DNA of 64,000 nt from Microbacterium foliorum (GCF_003367705.1 NZ_CP031425.1:248001-312000); one strand, 5' to 3'; numbered from the stretch's first letter, positions 17,328-26,058 are shown. Translations and numbers: made by a program. The notes: generated by a model from the sequence alone, not told the origin.

Positions 17328-17448
17328 GCTTGGTGGCGGCGCCATCTGGGCGCGACCTCTTCTCCACCCAGACCCCGTTCTCGATCTCGTCCACAGGTCG
17401 TGCGGCGCGTGTCTCCCTGTGTCGGGCCCGGTTCATAGCCTCGCTCGC

Positions 17449-18735
17449 ATGACGATTCAGATCCCTGTCCGAATGCCCACCTTCATGCGCGTCGAGCTCA
17501 CGGTCGACGGCCGACCCGAGCTCGATCGGGCGATCGATCTGCCGACCGGGTCGCCGCATCACTGGATCGTCGAGGCGTATCGGCTGAGCGTCGGGCTCGA
17601 ACCTCACGAGAGTTCCGAGCACGACGGCCTCGACCGCTGCCACCACGACGAGGCCTACGCGTATCCGTGGCCTTCGAGGCCCGGAGCCGACGAGATTCCG
17701 GGGCTCCCTCACGACCCGGTGATCGGCATCCGCTCCATCGAGACGCCGCCGATCGGCACACCATGGCTGTCGGTCACCTCGCTGCCGTCCGCGATGGAGC
17801 CGCCGGGTGTCGCGGCTTCCTCGGCTGATGAGCGGTCGAGCGGATGGTTGACCGGCGAGGCGCCGTTTCGTGAAGACGACGTGAACCGCGAACTGCTGCG
17901 CCGACACGGTGTGGTGCAGCCGTTCTTCGACGACGGCGGTCTGTGGTTCGACGATCCGCATCTGCCGTCGCCGTCGTCGATCAAGACGCTCGCCTCGGCG
18001 GTGACGCCCGCGCGGCGACTGGCTCTGCTCGCGCACATCGACCGAACCGACCTGCTGCGGTCCGCGGCCCCGGACTACGGCGATGCGGAGTCGGTGCTCG
18101 CATCTCTCACCCGGCTTCTCGACCTGCTCGGAACGATGGGCGCGGTGCAGGATGCCGAGAGCGGGTGGCTGCCGGAGGCTGAGAGCGACCGAGTCGTGCG
18201 CTCGCTCGGGTGGAACGGGACGCCCGACGAGGTGCGATCACGAGGGCAGGCGCTGGTCTCATTCGCCCGGCGCGCGAAGCTGATCCGACGCTTCAAGGGA
18301 AAGGTGGTCGCGACAGCTCGCGCCCGCACGCTGCGCGTCGCCTCTCCGCTGACGTTGCAGGCACTCGCCGCGATGGTCGCGGCCGGCGACGGCGGGTGGC
18401 GAGATCTGCGGTCGACTCGGTCGCGGGCCGAGGAAGCGCTCGTGCTGCTCGCGATCGCCGATGGGACGGCGGCGCACGTCGACGACCTTCCGAATCTCGT
18501 CGTCGAGGGGTCCCGAGCCTTCGCCGAATCCGATGCGCGGGTCGACCTCGATGGCGGAGGAACACCGTGGGAGGGACTGCGGGGAGCGCGCGATGACGGT
18601 GGAGTCGGGCGGGTCGTCGAGAGCATCGCGCTCCTCTCCGCGACGGACGCGTACGGGACGATCACCGCGGCGATGAGAGAGGTGGCCCGTCACGCGCTCC
18701 TCGGCGGAGTCCCCGAGGATCGATACGACCTGTAG
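17449..18735 (+). CDS. Unrecognised 428-residue protein
   Basis: I do not recognise the family with confidence. The first ~60 residues (R-V-E-L-T-V-D-G-R-P-E, then a W-I-V-E-A-Y-R segment) loosely recall the pRiA4b ORF-3/IS1096-passenger fold. The C-terminal half is helical, with several Arg/Ala-rich stretches and no membrane segments. A Ser/Pro/acidic linker lies around 70-130. TAGCCT seven bases before the ATG at 17449 suggests a leaderless transcript and supports this start. It has typical GC and codon use, so it is very probably real. It stands alone between the TetR gene and an MFS gene on the other strand. Confidence 0.7.
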   Translation: MTIQIPVRMPTFMRVELTVDGRPELDRAIDLPTGSPHHWIVEAYRLSVGLEPHESSEHDGLDRCHHDEAYAYPWPSRPGADEIPGLPHDPVIGIRSIETPPIGTPWLSVTSLPSAMEPPGVAASSADERSSGWLTGEAPFREDDVNRELLRRHGVVQPFFDDGGLWFDDPHLPSPSSIKTLASAVTPARRLALLAHIDRTDLLRSAAPDYGDAESVLASLTRLLDLLGTMGAVQDAESGWLPEAESDRVVRSLGWNGTPDEVRSRGQALVSFARRAKLIRRFKGKVVATARARTLRVASPLTLQALAAMVAAGDGGWRDLRSTRSRAEEALVLLAIADGTAAHVDDLPNLVVEGSRAFAESDARVDLDGGGTPWEGLRGARDDGGVGRVVESIALLSATDAYGTITAAMREVARHALLGGVPEDRYDL

Positions 18736-18786
18736 CGTCCTGTTCCGGCATCGCGCTGCGGGGGCGGTGATCTCGTCACGCGCTGC

Positions 18787-18838
18787 GGCGAGGTGCGGTC
18801 GTCACTCCGGCTGGCGAGGTGCGGTCGTCACTCCGGCT
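18787..18838. repeat. Exact 26-bp tandem duplication at an MFS gene 3' end
   Basis: Bases 18787-18812 and 18813-18838 are identical. The second copy includes the stop codon (18828-18830) and last codons of the minus-strand MFS gene, so the first copy is a duplicate of the gene end lying in the spacer. Confidence 0.92.
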
Positions 18839-20045
18839 GGCGCAGTCGCAGCACCAGGGCGATGACGGCGAGTGCGATCACGACGATCCCGTAGCCGACG
18901 CACACGACGCCGAGGCCGAACAGTCCGACCAGCATCCCCGCGATGACCGCGGGAACGCCGAAGGCGAGATACGCCAGTACGTAGATCACGGCGAAGGTGT
19001 CAGCGCGGTCGGTGGCAGGGATGCGGGGAGCCAACGAGGCGACGACCCCAGAGAACGCGGTGCCGAAGCCCATGCCCGTGATCGCGGTGGCGGCGAGGTA
19101 GAAAGGCAGCGATGCCAGGCTCAGCGCCACGAGCGACAGAGCGGTGCCGGTCGCGAGCGCGGCCGTGCCGAAGACGACCGAGGTGCGCGGGGAGCGCGTG
19201 CGCAGGAGGAACGCGGTGATCGCGCCGACGCCGGCGAGCATCGCGACGGCGAGGCCCTGCCACACATGGGCCTCTCCGCCGAGCTCGGCGCGCACGATGT
19301 TCGCGCCGAGAGAGAGGAAGAGTCCGCCCGTCGCCCACCCCGCGATGACCGCGGGGGCTCCGCGCCAGAAGTCCGCGCGGATTGCGACGGGCACCGACAG
19401 TCGGAAGCGCAGCGACCCCCAGGCGCCGGGACGCAGCGGTGCGGTCTCGGGGGCGAGCAGGAACAGTGCCGCGAGTACGAGATAGGCCAGGGTCAGCGGA
19501 GCGAACACGTCGAGCAGCGGCTGCCCGGTCAGATCGAGGGCGATGCCGGCGAGCAGCGCGCCGAGGGCGAGTCCGATGCCGGGGCTGAGGGCGTTCCAGA
19601 GGGCGGCGACCCGAGAGCGCCCACCGGGGGCGAGATCGAGGGCGGCGGCAGAGAGGGCGGCGATGAGCACACCGCTGGCGCCCCCCTGCAGGATGCGCGC
19701 GAGTACGAGGGTGGCGACCGTATCGGCGTGCCAGAAGAGGACCATGCTGGCGGCGAGCAGCAGCAGACCGCCGATCACGACGGGGCGCCGCCCGACGTGG
19801 TCCGACAGCGAGCCCGCTGAGAGCAGCGCGAGCAGCAGCGCGACCGCGTACACGGCGAAGACGGCGCTGATGACGATCGCGTCGAACCCGATCTCGGCCG
19901 CGAGCACCGGATAGAACGGCGAGGGTGCGCTCGCCCCCATCATCATCGCGATCTGGGTCACGATCGCCAGGACGAAGCCGAATCGGGGGCGTCGGATGCC
20001 GGAGACCGCCGGCTCGACAGCGGCGGTCGGTGACGTGGTGGTCAT
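18828..20045 (-). CDS. MFS transporter (DHA1-like, 12 TM)
   Basis: This 405-residue, 12-helix major facilitator has the S-L-S-D-H-V-G-R-R-P motif A after helix 2 and a G-x-x-x-G-P-like helix 5 region. It resembles DHA1 drug/metabolite exporters; the substrate is unknown. The ATG at 20045 has GGAGC upstream. A divergent ArsR-type regulator starts 111 bp away, and one of its two putative operators lies 46 bp upstream of this start, so ArsR control is likely. Confidence 0.88.
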   Translation of the reverse strand: MTTTSPTAAVEPAVSGIRRPRFGFVLAIVTQIAMMMGASAPSPFYPVLAAEIGFDAIVISAVFAVYAVALLLALLSAGSLSDHVGRRPVVIGGLLLLAASMVLFWHADTVATLVLARILQGGASGVLIAALSAAALDLAPGGRSRVAALWNALSPGIGLALGALLAGIALDLTGQPLLDVFAPLTLAYLVLAALFLLAPETAPLRPGAWGSLRFRLSVPVAIRADFWRGAPAVIAGWATGGLFLSLGANIVRAELGGEAHVWQGLAVAMLAGVGAITAFLLRTRSPRTSVVFGTAALATGTALSLVALSLASLPFYLAATAITGMGFGTAFSGVVASLAPRIPATDRADTFAVIYVLAYLAFGVPAVIAGMLVGLFGLGVVCVGYGIVVIALAVIALVLRLRQPE

Positions 20046-20090
20046 GGGTGCTCCGCGCGGTGGGTCGGGTCTGGGACGCGACGTCGTTGA

Positions 20091-20108
20091 GTTCGACAAT
20101 CATCGAAC
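20091..20108. promoter_or_regulatory. ArsR-type operator copy 1
   Basis: GTTCGACAATCATCGAAC has perfect 6-bp arms around six bases and lies in the promoter of the MFS gene at 20045. The same architecture recurs at 20138. Confidence 0.72.
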
Positions 20109-20137
20109 TATCGGAGCGTACTCGCCCTCGCGCGATT

Positions 20138-20155
20138 GTTCAACTATTCTCGAAC
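20138..20155. promoter_or_regulatory. ArsR-type operator copy 2
   Basis: GTTCAACTATTCTCGAAC has one mismatch in the arms compared with the site at 20091. It covers the TATTCT -10 box of the regulator gene and ends one base before its ATG, ideal for autorepression. Confidence 0.75.
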
Positions 20156-20156
20156 C

Positions 20157-20462
20157 ATGCCAGGCGACCTCCCGCATCCGGACCGCTCCGAGATTCAGCT
20201 CACGGACGTGCTCTTCGCCCTCAGCGACCCCGAGCGCCTGGCCATCACCCGACAGCTCGCCGACGGACCGCTCGACATGGCCGCCTGCCACGCCACCGAT
20301 CCGAACCTCCCCAAGTCGACGAAGTCGCACTTCATGAAGGTTCTCCGCGAAGCGGGGGTGATCCGCAATGAGCCGCACGGTCGGCGGCGGATGCTGACGC
20401 TGCGACGCGACGACCTGGAGGCGCTGTTCCCCGGACTGTTGGAATCGGTGCTGCGGGGGTAG
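20157..20462 (+). CDS. ArsR-like winged-helix regulator
   Basis: This 101-residue single-domain winged-helix protein shows the ArsR pattern: A-L-S-D-P-E-R-L-A-I-T-R-Q-L near residue 20 and a recognition helix (K-S-T-K-S-H-F-M-K-V-L) near 55. No metal-binding Cys pair is present, so it is probably a non-metal sensor. TATTCT lies six bases before the ATG, so the transcript is probably leaderless. The divergent MFS pump is its likely target. Confidence 0.88.
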   Translation: MPGDLPHPDRSEIQLTDVLFALSDPERLAITRQLADGPLDMAACHATDPNLPKSTKSHFMKVLREAGVIRNEPHGRRRMLTLRRDDLEALFPGLLESVLRG

Positions 20463-20866
20463 TCCGGTCAGGGGTAGTCAGGGGTGGTCCGGGGTGGTCC
20501 GGTCCAGGGTGGTCCGGTCCGGGGTTGGCGCATGGGGTTGCGTGAGCCGTGGGCTGTGTGTGGGCCGTGGGCTTTGGTGGGCTGTGGGACGTGGGCGGTG
20601 GGCTGCGCGACGTGGGCTGCGGGCTGTGGTGAGCTGTGCGGCTGTGCGGCTGAGTCGGCATGCGCGGCCGTGTAGCGGCGTCGCTTTGAGTGGCCGGAGG
20701 TGGCGTCGTCGCCGCGTGACGCGTGACGCGTGACGCGTGACGCTTGGGCATGTGCGTGCTGCGTGGCGGCATGCCGGCGCGAGTAGGCGCAACGAGCATG
20801 CCGGCACCTTGGAATCCACTAGAACATAACTTCGAAACTCGGCATCTGACGCGGTAAAATCGAGGT
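20463..20866. other. Repeat-rich 404-bp spacer, no gene
   Basis: Nothing here is supported as a gene. The left part is a degenerate ggtggtccgggg series (20463-20530), the middle a gtgggctgtgggac-type drift (20540-20650), and at 20714-20741 there are four exact gcgtgac heptamers. The last 50 bases hold the promoter of the HNH gene. Confidence 0.7.
20831..20866 (+). promoter_or_regulatory. Leaderless promoter of the HNH gene
   Basis: TTCGAA (20831-20836) and TAAAAT (20855-20860) are separated by 18 bp, and the ATG follows six bases after the -10 box. The predicted start of transcription coincides with the start codon. Confidence 0.6.
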
Positions 20867-22225
20867 ATGTCGAAGTTGTCCGCTCTCCATCAGGCGATGT
20901 CCCGCCTCGATGGGCTGTGGGCTGACGCAGACGATGCCGCGGACCTGTCCCGCGACCGTCTGACCGCGGTGCATTCCGCGACAGGTGAGCTGAGGCGGCT
21001 TCTCGATGCCGTCCATGCGGACGTCGCTGCGGTCATCTCTCAGGAGTCGCGCAGTGAGCTGGGTGCCGGCGGGCTCGCGAAGCAGCAGGGATTCCGTTCC
21101 GCGGAGACGATGATCGCGGCGACGACGGGAGTGTCCCGCGTCGAAGCGACGCGTCTCGTCGCCGTCGGTGAGGCAACCGCCTCGCGCACCGATCTACGGG
21201 GCTCTCGGCTGCCGGCTCGATACCCCGCGCTCGGCGAGGCGCTCACGGCCGGTCGGCTGGGAGTGCAGGCGGCCGGGCTGATCGTCGCGCTGCTGGAGCG
21301 CTGTCGGATCTCGGCGGGAACCGACCGCATCGCCGAGGCCGAGCGGATTCTGACAGACAAGGCGACAGGGCTCTCGCTCGACGATGTCCGCAGGCTGGTC
21401 ACTCGCGCCGATGCATGGCTGGACCCCGACGGACTGGAGCCGAAGGGCGAAGAGATGCGACGTCGTCGGTCGCTGACCATGTTCGAGAGAGACGGGATGC
21501 TGCATCTCGACGCCCGAATCGACATCGAGACCGCGGCGCCGATCGTCGCCGCGATTCGCGGGTACGTCACCGCGGCTTTCGCTGCCCGCAAGGATGCTCC
21601 CGACGCGAATGCTCCCGATGCCGATGCTCCCTATGTCGACCGCCGCACGGTGCCGATGCTCCAGATCGACGCTCTCGCACTCTTCTGTGCGCACGTACTC
21701 GGATGCGAGGGTGAGAGCTTGCCTCTCGCCGGCGCCACGGTGGTCGTGCGTATCACGCTCGACGATCTGCAGTCCGGCACGGGCTGCGCCACGATCGACG
21801 GTCTCGACCAGAAGGTCAGCGTCGGCGCGGCGCGGAGGATGGCCGCGAACGGCGGCGTGATCCCGTGCGTTCTCGGCGGCGGCAGCGAGATCCTGGACTG
21901 GGGACGAGAGAAGCGGCTCTTCACTCGAGCGCAACGCCTCGCGTTGGTCGAGAGGGACGGAGGGTGCGCGATGTGCGGGCTTCCTCCGCAGATGACCAAA
22001 GCGCATCACCTCCGATGGTGGAGCAGGGATCACGGTCCGACCGATCTGTCGAACGGAGTACTGCTCTGCGAGACGTGTCACCATCGGATCCACGACAACG
22101 GGTGGGAGATCCGTATCGATGGAGAGGGGGTCGCGGGCAAGGTGTGGTTCATTCCGCCCGAATACGTCGACCCGGAGTGCAGACCCCGGCTCGGGGGCCG
22201 CGCGCGATTCGATATGGCGGCATGA
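20867..22225 (+). CDS. DUF222 / 13E12-type HNH endonuclease-domain protein
   Basis: This 452-residue protein has the helical DUF222 (13E12 repeat) domain over about residues 1-300 and a C-terminal HNH module. In the HNH module C367-x2-C is followed by K-A-H-H-L-R-W-W, then C-E-T-C-H-H-R-I-H. All four zinc cysteines and the His residues are present. Such proteins occur in many copies in actinobacterial genomes; their role is unproven. A short Asp-Ala-Pro repeat lies near 243-258. The start is supported by the adjacent -10 box. It is flanked on both sides by gene-free, repeat-rich GC spacers. Confidence 0.9.
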   Translation: MSKLSALHQAMSRLDGLWADADDAADLSRDRLTAVHSATGELRRLLDAVHADVAAVISQESRSELGAGGLAKQQGFRSAETMIAATTGVSRVEATRLVAVGEATASRTDLRGSRLPARYPALGEALTAGRLGVQAAGLIVALLERCRISAGTDRIAEAERILTDKATGLSLDDVRRLVTRADAWLDPDGLEPKGEEMRRRRSLTMFERDGMLHLDARIDIETAAPIVAAIRGYVTAAFAARKDAPDANAPDADAPYVDRRTVPMLQIDALALFCAHVLGCEGESLPLAGATVVVRITLDDLQSGTGCATIDGLDQKVSVGAARRMAANGGVIPCVLGGGSEILDWGREKRLFTRAQRLALVERDGGCAMCGLPPQMTKAHHLRWWSRDHGPTDLSNGVLLCETCHHRIHDNGWEIRIDGEGVAGKVWFIPPEYVDPECRPRLGGRARFDMAA

Positions 22226-22371
22226 GCGCGGTGCGGGCACGCGGTGACGGTGCGGGCCGGGCATGCGGTCGTGCGTTACCAGTGGGCGTTCGGGCATGCG
22301 GGCGTGCGGGCGTGCCGGCCTGCGGGCATGCGGTGTCAGCGGGGGTGGGACGTCGGCGCGAAGCGGGGCGC
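22226..22371. other. GC-rich spacer with gcatgcgg-type repeats
   Basis: This gap between two convergent genes holds degenerate gcatgcgg/gcgtgcgg units and no supported gene. It resembles the drift-type spacer on the other side of the HNH gene. Confidence 0.6.
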
Positions 22372-23130
22372 TCAGCGGAAGTACGACGCCCCGTTGAGGT
22401 CGAGCACGGTGCCCGAGGCCCACACCGCGGTGGGCGAGGTGAGATAGGCGACCGCATCCGCGATCTCCTCGGGCGTGCCGACGCGCCCGAACGGACTCTG
22501 ACTGCGGATGCTGTCGCCCTCCGGGCCCGTCAGCGTGGCCGACTGGCGCTCGGTCGCGACCATGCCCGGGGCGACCGAGGTCACCGAGATGCCGTGCGGT
22601 GCGAGCGTGAGCGCCATCGACTGGCCGAAAGCCTGCAGCCCCGCCTTGGTCGCCGCGTACGCGGGATGATCGGCCTCGCCGCGAGACGCACCGCGCGAAC
22701 CGACGTTCACGATCGACCCGCCGCTTCCGCGCTCGATCAGATGCTGGGCGACGAGCAGCGTGACATTCGAGGCGCCGAACAGGTTCACGGCCGCCATCTC
22801 CGACCACGCCTGCTGCCACTGCGCATAGGGCACGTCGTCGGCGCGGTGCGCGTTCGCCGCACTCGGGGCCACGGCCGCGTTGTTCACGAGGATGTCGAGC
22901 GAGCCGAGTGCCGCGATAGCCTCCATCACCACCCGCTGCGCCTCGGCCGGGGTGCCGAGATCGCCGCCCACGATGGCGTGACCCGAGCCCTCGAGCGACG
23001 ACAGGGTCTCTTCGGCGGCGGCGCGATCCCGTCCGTAGTGCACAACCACGTGGTCCCCGCGGCGCGCGAGCACCTGTGCGATCGCCCGCCCGATGCCGCG
23101 GGAGCCGCCGGTGATCAGCGCATTCGCCAT
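22372..23130 (-). CDS. SDR-family oxidoreductase (FabG-like)
   Basis: This 252-residue classical short-chain dehydrogenase has T-G-G-S-R-G-I-G at 8-15, N-N-A-A near 90, catalytic Ser about 140 and Y-A-A-T-K (Y-x-x-x-K) about 157-161. It would use NAD(P)H on an unidentified carbonyl or hydroxyl substrate. Its start at 23130 follows the XRE regulator stop by one base, so the two form an operon, divergent from a methionine aminopeptidase. Confidence 0.88.
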   Translation of the reverse strand: MANALITGGSRGIGRAIAQVLARRGDHVVVHYGRDRAAAEETLSSLEGSGHAIVGGDLGTPAEAQRVVMEAIAALGSLDILVNNAAVAPSAANAHRADDVPYAQWQQAWSEMAAVNLFGASNVTLLVAQHLIERGSGGSIVNVGSRGASRGEADHPAYAATKAGLQAFGQSMALTLAPHGISVTSVAPGMVATERQSATLTGPEGDSIRSQSPFGRVGTPEEIADAVAYLTSPTAVWASGTVLDLNGASYFR

Positions 23131-23131
23131 C

Positions 23132-23437
23132 TCAGGACGCGATCTGCGCGTGACCGGGGGCATGCACGGTGGCAGGCACGGTGGCAGGCACGGCGGGCTC
23201 CACCTCGGCCCACACCGCGTCGAGCGACAGGTGCAGTACACCCGCGATCGCCGCGATCGTCGAGAACGCCGGGGTGGCCACGCGGCCCGACTCGATCTTG
23301 CGCAGCGTCTCGGGAGACACGCCGGCGTCGAGGGCGACGCTCAGCATAGAGCGCTCGCCGCGCGCGCGCCGCAGCAGGGCTCCCAGGCGCTCGCCGCGCT
23401 CGACCTCGGCGGGAGTGAGGGGCATCCGAACCATCAT
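23132..23437 (-). CDS. XRE-family helix-turn-helix regulator
   Basis: This 101-residue protein has a Cro/CI-type HTH at about 15-70 (R-R-A-R-G-E-R-S-M-L-S-V-A-L-D-A-G-V, then T-L-R-K-I-E-S-G). A short tail contains a P-A-T-V duplication and a His/Ala-rich end. TAGAAT six bases before the ATG at 23437 predicts a leaderless transcript and supports this start. Two identical 12-mers (23451-23476) lie at the -35 side, where the protein may bind. It is the first gene of an operon with the SDR. Confidence 0.85.
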   Translation of the reverse strand: MMVRMPLTPAEVERGERLGALLRRARGERSMLSVALDAGVSPETLRKIESGRVATPAFSTIAAIAGVLHLSLDAVWAEVEPAVPATVPATVHAPGHAQIAS

Positions 23438-23450
23438 GTGCCGATTCTAA

Positions 23451-23476
23451 TACCGGGATAGTATTACCGGGATAGT
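23451..23476. promoter_or_regulatory. Direct-repeat operator between XRE and map genes
   Basis: TACCGGGATAGT occurs twice, at 23451-23462 and 23465-23476, a 14-bp period. The copies occupy the shared divergent promoter, adjacent to the leaderless xre -10 box and 30 bp before the aminopeptidase start. They are the best candidate binding sites for the XRE protein. Confidence 0.7.
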
Positions 23477-23505
23477 TATTGGACCTACAGGAATCGGAGA
23501 CCACC

Positions 23506-24276
23506 ATGATCGAGATCCTCGACAGCGACCAGCTGGGCCGCGCGCGGGATGCCGGCGTGCTGGTCGGCCGCATCCTGCAGGCGCTGAAGGTGCGGGCGCG
23601 CGTGGGGGTGAATCTGCTCGAGCTCGACCGGTGGACGAAGCGCATGATCGAGAATGCCGGGGCGACGTCATGCTACGTCGACTATGCCCCCTCGTTCGGC
23701 CGTGGGCCCTTCGGACACTATCTCTGCACCGCCGTGAACGACGCGGTGCTGCACGGTATGCCGCACGACTACGCCCTGCTCGACGGAGATCTGCTCACCC
23801 TCGACCTCGCGGTGACCCTGCGCGGGATCTCCGCCGATGCCGCGATCAGCTTCGTGGTGGGAACCACGGCGGCATCCGCAGACCTGGCGATGATCGACAC
23901 GACCGAACGCGCGCTCGCCGCCGCCATAGCCGTGGCCCGCCCCGGCGCTCGCATCGGCGATCTCTCGCAGGCGATCGGCGCGGTGCTCAGCACGGCCGGA
24001 TACCCGATCAACCTCGAGTTCGGCGGCCACGGCATCGGATCGACCATGCATCAGGATCCGCACATCGCCAACGACGGCCGTGCCGGTCGCGGCTATCGAC
24101 TGCGCCCCGGCCTGCTGCTCGCGATCGAGCCGTGGGTCATGGCCGACACCGATGTGCTGGTGACCGACGCCGACGGATGGACCCTGCGCAGCGCGACGGG
24201 TTGCCGCACCGCCCACACCGAGCACACGATCGCGATCACGGATGCCGGCGCCGAGGTGCTCACGCTCGCCCGCTGA
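23506..24276 (+). CDS. map: Type I methionine aminopeptidase
   Basis: This 256-residue enzyme of the M24A family has all five metal ligands: D100 (T-L-D-L), D111 (S-A-D-A-A), H175 (G-H-G-I-G), E208 (I-E-P-W) and E239 (T-E-H-T-I). H83 and H182 are also present. It removes the initiator methionine from new proteins in the cytoplasm. The ATG at 23506 has CGGAGA upstream. It is divergent from an XRE-SDR operon rather than inside a ribosomal-protein or adk-secY cluster. It may therefore be a second, regulated copy (inference from context only). Confidence 0.93.
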   Translation: MIEILDSDQLGRARDAGVLVGRILQALKVRARVGVNLLELDRWTKRMIENAGATSCYVDYAPSFGRGPFGHYLCTAVNDAVLHGMPHDYALLDGDLLTLDLAVTLRGISADAAISFVVGTTAASADLAMIDTTERALAAAIAVARPGARIGDLSQAIGAVLSTAGYPINLEFGGHGIGSTMHQDPHIANDGRAGRGYRLRPGLLLAIEPWVMADTDVLVTDADGWTLRSATGCRTAHTEHTIAITDAGAEVLTLAR

Positions 24277-24339
24277 GCGCGCGGCGACCCCGACCCCGAT
24301 CCCGTGCCCGACCCGATCCCGATCCGTACTGAGCGCGCG

Positions 24340-25914
24340 TTACTTCTTCGGCGATCCGCTCCGCAGGCGGCGTGCGGCGCGACCGGCGAGATCCTTGAGG
24401 CGGCCACCCGGCCACTGGCGGCGCAGCTCCACGCCGCCGTCGGGGCCGACAACCGGGGTGCAGGTGCGCCCGGCGAGCAGCGGCGAGCGTCCGGCCGCGG
24501 CGAGCGTCGCCGCATCCGCAGTGAGGGGCACATCGAAGGTCCAGCCGGCTCGGCGCACCGCCACGAACAACGGCGCACCGGTCGATCGGTCGTCCCGGTC
24601 GAACACCTTGAGCGGGTCGAGCGCGACCTTCACGGCATCGAGCTTGCGCGGATGCGTGCCCGAGATGTGTCGCTCGACACCCGCCGCCGGGTCGCGCAGA
24701 ACCAGTCCGACCCGATCGTTCTGCAGTTCCTTCTTCGCCTCGAGCAGGGCGGTCGGCAGACCGTCCACAGCCAGGGGCAGCGACGTGAGCATGCCGGTGC
24801 CCGGCTCGAACACCAGTGCATCCCGACCGTCGTGTGTGATCGACACCGCGAGCGTCAGATGCAGGCCGCCTCCGCGCGACCAGCGCGCTGAGGTGACGGT
24901 GGCGCGACACTCCATCTCGTCCTCGAAGCGGGCGTACGTCAGCAGGTCTGCCCGACGATCGGCCCGCAGCAGGGCGGCGCGGATGCGGTTCGGGAACGAC
25001 AGGCCTGCGTCGACTCCCGGGCCGAATCGCCGCTCGGCGAGGGGAGCGACCACGTCGAGCAGGCGTTCGCGATAGTCGTCGGGGTAGCGGACCATCTGCC
25101 GGCCGGTGAGACGCTTCAGGACCTTGCCGCGGAACCAGTGCCGCAGCAGACGATCGCGAAGACGACCGGGTTCGGTGTAGCGCTCGACCAGATCGAGAAC
25201 GGCTTCGAGGTGCGGGTAATACGACTCGGGGTCGATCCGCGCTGCGCTCGCACTGCCCGGATGCTTCACCCAGGCGTAGCACGGCCGACTCGCGAGGATC
25301 GAGATCTTCGAGGCCTCGAAGTACGCGCGCATCACGAACAGGTGGTCTTCGAGCCGCACCTTGCCGTCGGGGAAGCGGATGCCCTTCTCGCGCAGGAAAG
25401 CCGTGCGGAACATCTTGTGCGGGGTGAGCATCTCGAGCAGCGGGTCATCGCCGAGGCGGGCATTCGGGATGTCCTTGCGGAAGATGCGGGCGGGCAGTCG
25501 GCGACCGATGCCCATCTCCTTGCCGAGGATCACATCGGACCCGTGCAGATCGGCATAGTCGCACAGCGCCTCGAGCGCGCCGTCGTAGAGCCAGTCGTCC
25601 TGATCGACGAACTGGATGTAGGTGCCGCGCGCATCGTCGATGCCGTGGTTGCGCGGGGTGCCCGGCCACCCGGAGGGAGCGAGGTAAGCCACGCGGATGT
25701 ACGGGCGGTCGCGCGCGATCTCGACCAGCCGCGCGGCGGTCTCCTCGCCCGAACCGTCGTCGCACAGCAGCACCTCGAACCGGGAGTGGTCGAGAGTCTG
25801 CCGGTCGAGCGAGGCGATCAGATCGTCGAACGATGCGCCCGGCTTGAAGACGGGAACGACCACGCTGACGCGCAGAGGGGCGGGTGCGGGCGCGGCGGCA
25901 GCAGAATTCGACAT
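24340..25914 (-). CDS. Family 2 glycosyltransferase
   Basis: This 524-residue GT-A protein has V-S-V-V-V-P-V-F at 16-23, C-D-D-G-S-G at 51-56 and the metal-binding D-Q-D-D at 104-107. A W-x-x-x-x-x-L-K segment follows, and residues ~330-520 form a beta-rich tail similar to those of wall-polymer glycosyltransferases. It probably adds sugars to a cell-envelope polymer; donor and acceptor are not readable. The ATG at 25914 is the first Met before the domain. The longer open frame upstream runs antisense through the PadR and ABC1 genes and is an artefact of GC-rich codon bias. Confidence 0.87.
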   Translation of the reverse strand: MSNSAAAAPAPAPLRVSVVVPVFKPGASFDDLIASLDRQTLDHSRFEVLLCDDGSGEETAARLVEIARDRPYIRVAYLAPSGWPGTPRNHGIDDARGTYIQFVDQDDWLYDGALEALCDYADLHGSDVILGKEMGIGRRLPARIFRKDIPNARLGDDPLLEMLTPHKMFRTAFLREKGIRFPDGKVRLEDHLFVMRAYFEASKISILASRPCYAWVKHPGSASAARIDPESYYPHLEAVLDLVERYTEPGRLRDRLLRHWFRGKVLKRLTGRQMVRYPDDYRERLLDVVAPLAERRFGPGVDAGLSFPNRIRAALLRADRRADLLTYARFEDEMECRATVTSARWSRGGGLHLTLAVSITHDGRDALVFEPGTGMLTSLPLAVDGLPTALLEAKKELQNDRVGLVLRDPAAGVERHISGTHPRKLDAVKVALDPLKVFDRDDRSTGAPLFVAVRRAGWTFDVPLTADAATLAAAGRSPLLAGRTCTPVVGPDGGVELRRQWPGGRLKDLAGRAARRLRSGSPKK

Positions 25915-26013
25915 CGAAGGTAGTAAACCACCCCCACCTGCGCGGTGCATGGCCCTTGCGCACAGGAAGACGCCGTGCTGGAGGCCGGGAATTCCCACCC
26001 CGCACACAGGGTT

Positions 26014-26027
26014 AACGATATATCGTT
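26014..26027. promoter_or_regulatory. Perfect 14-bp palindrome upstream of PadR gene
   Basis: AACGATATATCGTT is fully symmetrical and very AT-rich for this genome. PadR proteins commonly bind such ATAT-centred palindromes. It lies 31 bp before the padR-like start, so autoregulation is likely. Confidence 0.72.
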
Positions 26028-26058
26028 GACTATCGCTCACCACACCCGGGAGGTCACC

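Noticed and set aside
16711..17448. Plus-strand N-terminal extension of the 17449 gene
   Set aside because: It is antisense to the TetR gene, and the -10 box adjacent to 17449 supports the short form.
20484..20819. Small Trp/Cys/Gly-rich or Arg/Thr/Pro-rich open frames in the 20.5-20.8 kb spacer
   Set aside because: They are readings of degenerate repeats, with no start signals and no conserved pattern.
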